Source: Cryptosporangium arvum DSM 44712
GTDB lineage: Bacteria > Actinomycetota > Actinomycetes > Mycobacteriales > Cryptosporangiaceae
Direction: 5' to 3'
DNA: 64,000 nt
Assembly (NCBI RefSeq): GCF_000585375.1
Contig: NZ_KK073874.1
Coordinates: 4,805,251 to 4,869,250 of the forward strand
A program made the position numbers and the translations under genes. A model generated the notes under the pieces. It was not told where the DNA came from. It was given only the letters and a program-made list of their open reading frames with translations, and made no database searches. Positions within the stretch are counted from its first letter, which is position 1. Each line of letters starts with the position of its first letter. Positions 62,441 to 64,000 of this stretch are shown here, piece by piece.

Positions 62441-63085
62441 TCAGGTGAGCGAGCGGTCCCCGGGGTTCCAGGAGAACGCCGCCGTGGCCGCACCCGGGGC
62501 CACCTCGGTGAAGCCGGCGTCGTGCACCACCGGGCCGTCGGCCGCCGCCCACTGCCGCGCGGTCGCCACCCGCACCGCGAGGGGGAAGCCGTCCGCCGCC
62601 CAGGCCGCGGCCACGGCCGGTTCCAGCGACCACAGGCCCAGCTGGGCGGCGTGCCCGGCCTGGGCCATCGCTTTGCCCGCGGTCATCTCGACGTCGGGCG
62701 CGAGCAGCACGAGCGGGGTGCCGGCGGCCGGCGGGGGCGGCGGGGCCGCGTCGTCGAGTTCGGTGCCGCTGACCTGCAGGCGCGCGAGGTCGCGGGGCCA
62801 CTCGTCGAGCGGGATCGGCGGGTAGACACGCACCTCGGCCGAGCCGGTCGTGACCGTGGTGCCGGGCAGGGCGAGCGCCCGCCGCCACTCCGCGCCGCGG
62901 GCCCGGCGGACCACCTTGCGGATGCGGTTGCCCGCCCACGCGTCGACGTCCTCCCGCCACTGGGGGTCGTCGGTCGTCACCATCAGCAGCACGGCCCGGG
63001 CCGCGGCCTCCAGCGCGTCGGTGCGGGACGGCGGCGCCGCCTTCTCGACACGGACGACAAGCGGCAGGACTCGTTCGGGTTGCAC
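62441..63085 (-). CDS. type-2 peptidyl-tRNA hydrolase-like protein
   Basis: The predicted protein has 214 residues from GTG 63085 (VQPERVLPLVVRVEKAAPPS). The PTH2 signature is in PDVEMTAGKAMAQAGHAAQL, with the end VVHDAGFTEVAPGAATAAF. An N-terminal half of about 110 residues (RTDALEAAARAVLLMVTTDD, WAGNRIRKVVRRARGAEWRR) has no clear match; PTH2 alone is about 115 residues. PTH2 is the archaeal/eukaryotic type and is unusual in bacteria, but it is known in actinobacteria. Confidence 0.82.
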   Translation of the reverse strand: MQPERVLPLVVRVEKAAPPSRTDALEAAARAVLLMVTTDDPQWREDVDAWAGNRIRKVVRRARGAEWRRALALPGTTVTTGSAEVRVYPPIPLDEWPRDLARLQVSGTELDDAAPPPPPAAGTPLVLLAPDVEMTAGKAMAQAGHAAQLGLWSLEPAVAAAWAADGFPLAVRVATARQWAAADGPVVHDAGFTEVAPGAATAAFSWNPGDRSLT

Positions 63086-63095
63086 GCCGACCAGA

Positions 63096-64000
63096 CTATT
63101 TCCCGCCCAGCACCCGTAGCACCGCGGTTTCCACCGCGGGTTGCGCGGCCAGCACATTGGGCTCGTCGTGGCCGAGGCGGTCCAGCGTCGCCCGGATCGA
63201 CCGGCCCTGCTCGTAGGCGGTGATGATCCGCGGGTCGACGTACGACGCGCGCGCCACGGTCGGGGTGTTGCCGAGGTAGTCCGACACGTCCTCGACCGCG
63301 GCCCGCACGACCTTGTTGCGGGCCCGCTCGGCGTCGGGCGGGTCGCCGGCGAGCGCGAGCTCGACCGCCATCAGCACGGTCGCGTGCCAGGTCCGGAAGT
63401 CCTTGGCGCTGAGCGTGACCCCGGCGTTCTCGCGCAGGTAGTCGTTGACGTCCTCGCTCTTGACGTCGTACCAGCGCCCGCCGCTGCGGTAGGCGAGCAG
63501 GTCGTCCTCGTCGTCCTGGTGTCGCCGCAACGCCATCACGACGCGGCGCACGGCGTCGTCGCGGACCTCGATCGTGCGCTCGATCCCGCTCTTGGCCGGG
63601 TAGCGGAACTGGATCGTGCCCCGCTGCAGCGCGACGTGCTTCTTGCGGATCGTCGTGAGGCCGAAGCTGCCGTTCTCCGCCGCGTACACCTCGCCGCCGA
63701 TGCGGAACAGGCCCAGCTCGAGCAGGCGCACGCCGGCCGCGAGCACGCGCTGCCGGTCGAGTTCCCGGTGGTCGAGGTGCCGGGCCACGGTGCGGCGCAG
63801 CTTCGGCAGGCGGCGGGCGACCTCCAGCACGCGGTCGTGCTTGGCCTCGTCGCGCTTCTCCCGCCAGACGTCGTGGTAGCGGTACTGGCGCCGCCCGGCG
63901 TCGTCGGTGCCCACGGCCTGGATGTGGCCGTTGGCGTGGGGCGAGATCCAGACGTCGCGCCAGGCCGGCGGGATCACCAGCGCCTTGACCCGCGCGCGCT
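63096..64000 (-). CDS. DNA topoisomerase IB, 5' end outside window
   Basis: The visible 301 codons run off the right edge (upstream residues read RARVKALVIPPAW). It is a poxvirus-type topoisomerase IB: IPPAWRDVWISPHANGHIQA, then RYHDVWREKRDEAKHDRVLE, the catalytic Lys region FGLTTIRKKHVAL, the Arg-His region KDFRTWHATVLMA, and the catalytic Tyr in ARASYVDPRI. It relaxes DNA supercoils through a 3'-phosphotyrosine link. It is encoded just before the peptidyl-tRNA hydrolase gene on the same strand, 10 bp apart. Confidence 0.95.
   Translation of the reverse strand, partial: RARVKALVIPPAWRDVWISPHANGHIQAVGTDDAGRRQYRYHDVWREKRDEAKHDRVLEVARRLPKLRRTVARHLDHRELDRQRVLAAGVRLLELGLFRIGGEVYAAENGSFGLTTIRKKHVALQRGTIQFRYPAKSGIERTIEVRDDAVRRVVMALRRHQDDEDDLLAYRSGGRWYDVKSEDVNDYLRENAGVTLSAKDFRTWHATVLMAVELALAGDPPDAERARNKVVRAAVEDVSDYLGNTPTVARASYVDPRIITAYEQGRSIRATLDRLGHDEPNVLAAQPAVETAVLRVLGGK

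Overview
The window is chromosomal DNA from a very GC-rich actinomycete. Third codon positions are almost all G or C, starts are often GTG or TTG, and genes overlap by ATGA or GTGA. Typical actinomycete families are present: a complete conservon (cvnABCD), an AfsR-type SARP regulator, GlxA/AraC regulators, an FBP-domain protein and DUF6624. A filamentous or Frankiales-like genus is plausible, but the species cannot be fixed from the sequence. I saw no tRNA, rRNA, CRISPR array, insertion sequence or phage gene.

Left part (1-23 kb): an FtsX permease end, hydrolases, methyltransferases (one fused to a thioredoxin-reductase-like domain), small redox and regulator pairs, and trpS behind a Trp-codon leader peptide and attenuator. 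An epoxide hydrolase/monooxygenase pair and a toxin-antitoxin-like pair follow. A 1.3 kb gene-free stretch at 13.5-14.8 kb holds tandem repeats. Next come an ABC exporter with a MerR-type promoter, rsgA, a TetR regulator, a secreted protein and a LysE exporter. At 23145-23172, between convergent genes, lies a 28-bp site matching the actinobacterial dif site, so this is probably the replication terminus region.

Middle (23-41.8 kb): a soluble histidine kinase, malate dehydrogenase, an ankyrin protein, and an AfsR-like regulator broken by one in-frame TAA. A CxxC/pentapeptide-repeat protein follows. A four-gene meta-cleavage operon (FAD hydroxylase, FAH-family enzyme, extradiol dioxygenase, alpha/beta hydrolase) faces an IclR regulator, the arrangement of the mhp (3-hydroxyphenylpropionate) pathway. 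Two divergent receiver proteins (degenerate HD-GYP and HDOD), a short DtxR-like regulator with an SDR enzyme, and an isochorismatase/AraC pair complete this part.

Right part (41.8-64 kb): a HelD-like helicase, an EAL/HDOD-type signalling protein, an acyl-CoA dehydrogenase with an atypical active site, and a six-gene conservon operon. Next are a decayed two-component locus and a GGDEF-EAL enzyme with all key residues. A second ring-cleavage operon (aldolase, oxalomesaconate tautomerase, extradiol dioxygenase) has a visible promoter/operator and a divergent GntR regulator. The window closes with a DHFR-like protein, peptide deformylase, a type-2 peptidyl-tRNA hydrolase and the 3' part of a topoisomerase IB gene.

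The strongest non-coding findings are the dif site, the trpS attenuator, the MerR-type promoter, a short repeat found three times between genes, and the stop codon inside the AfsR gene.
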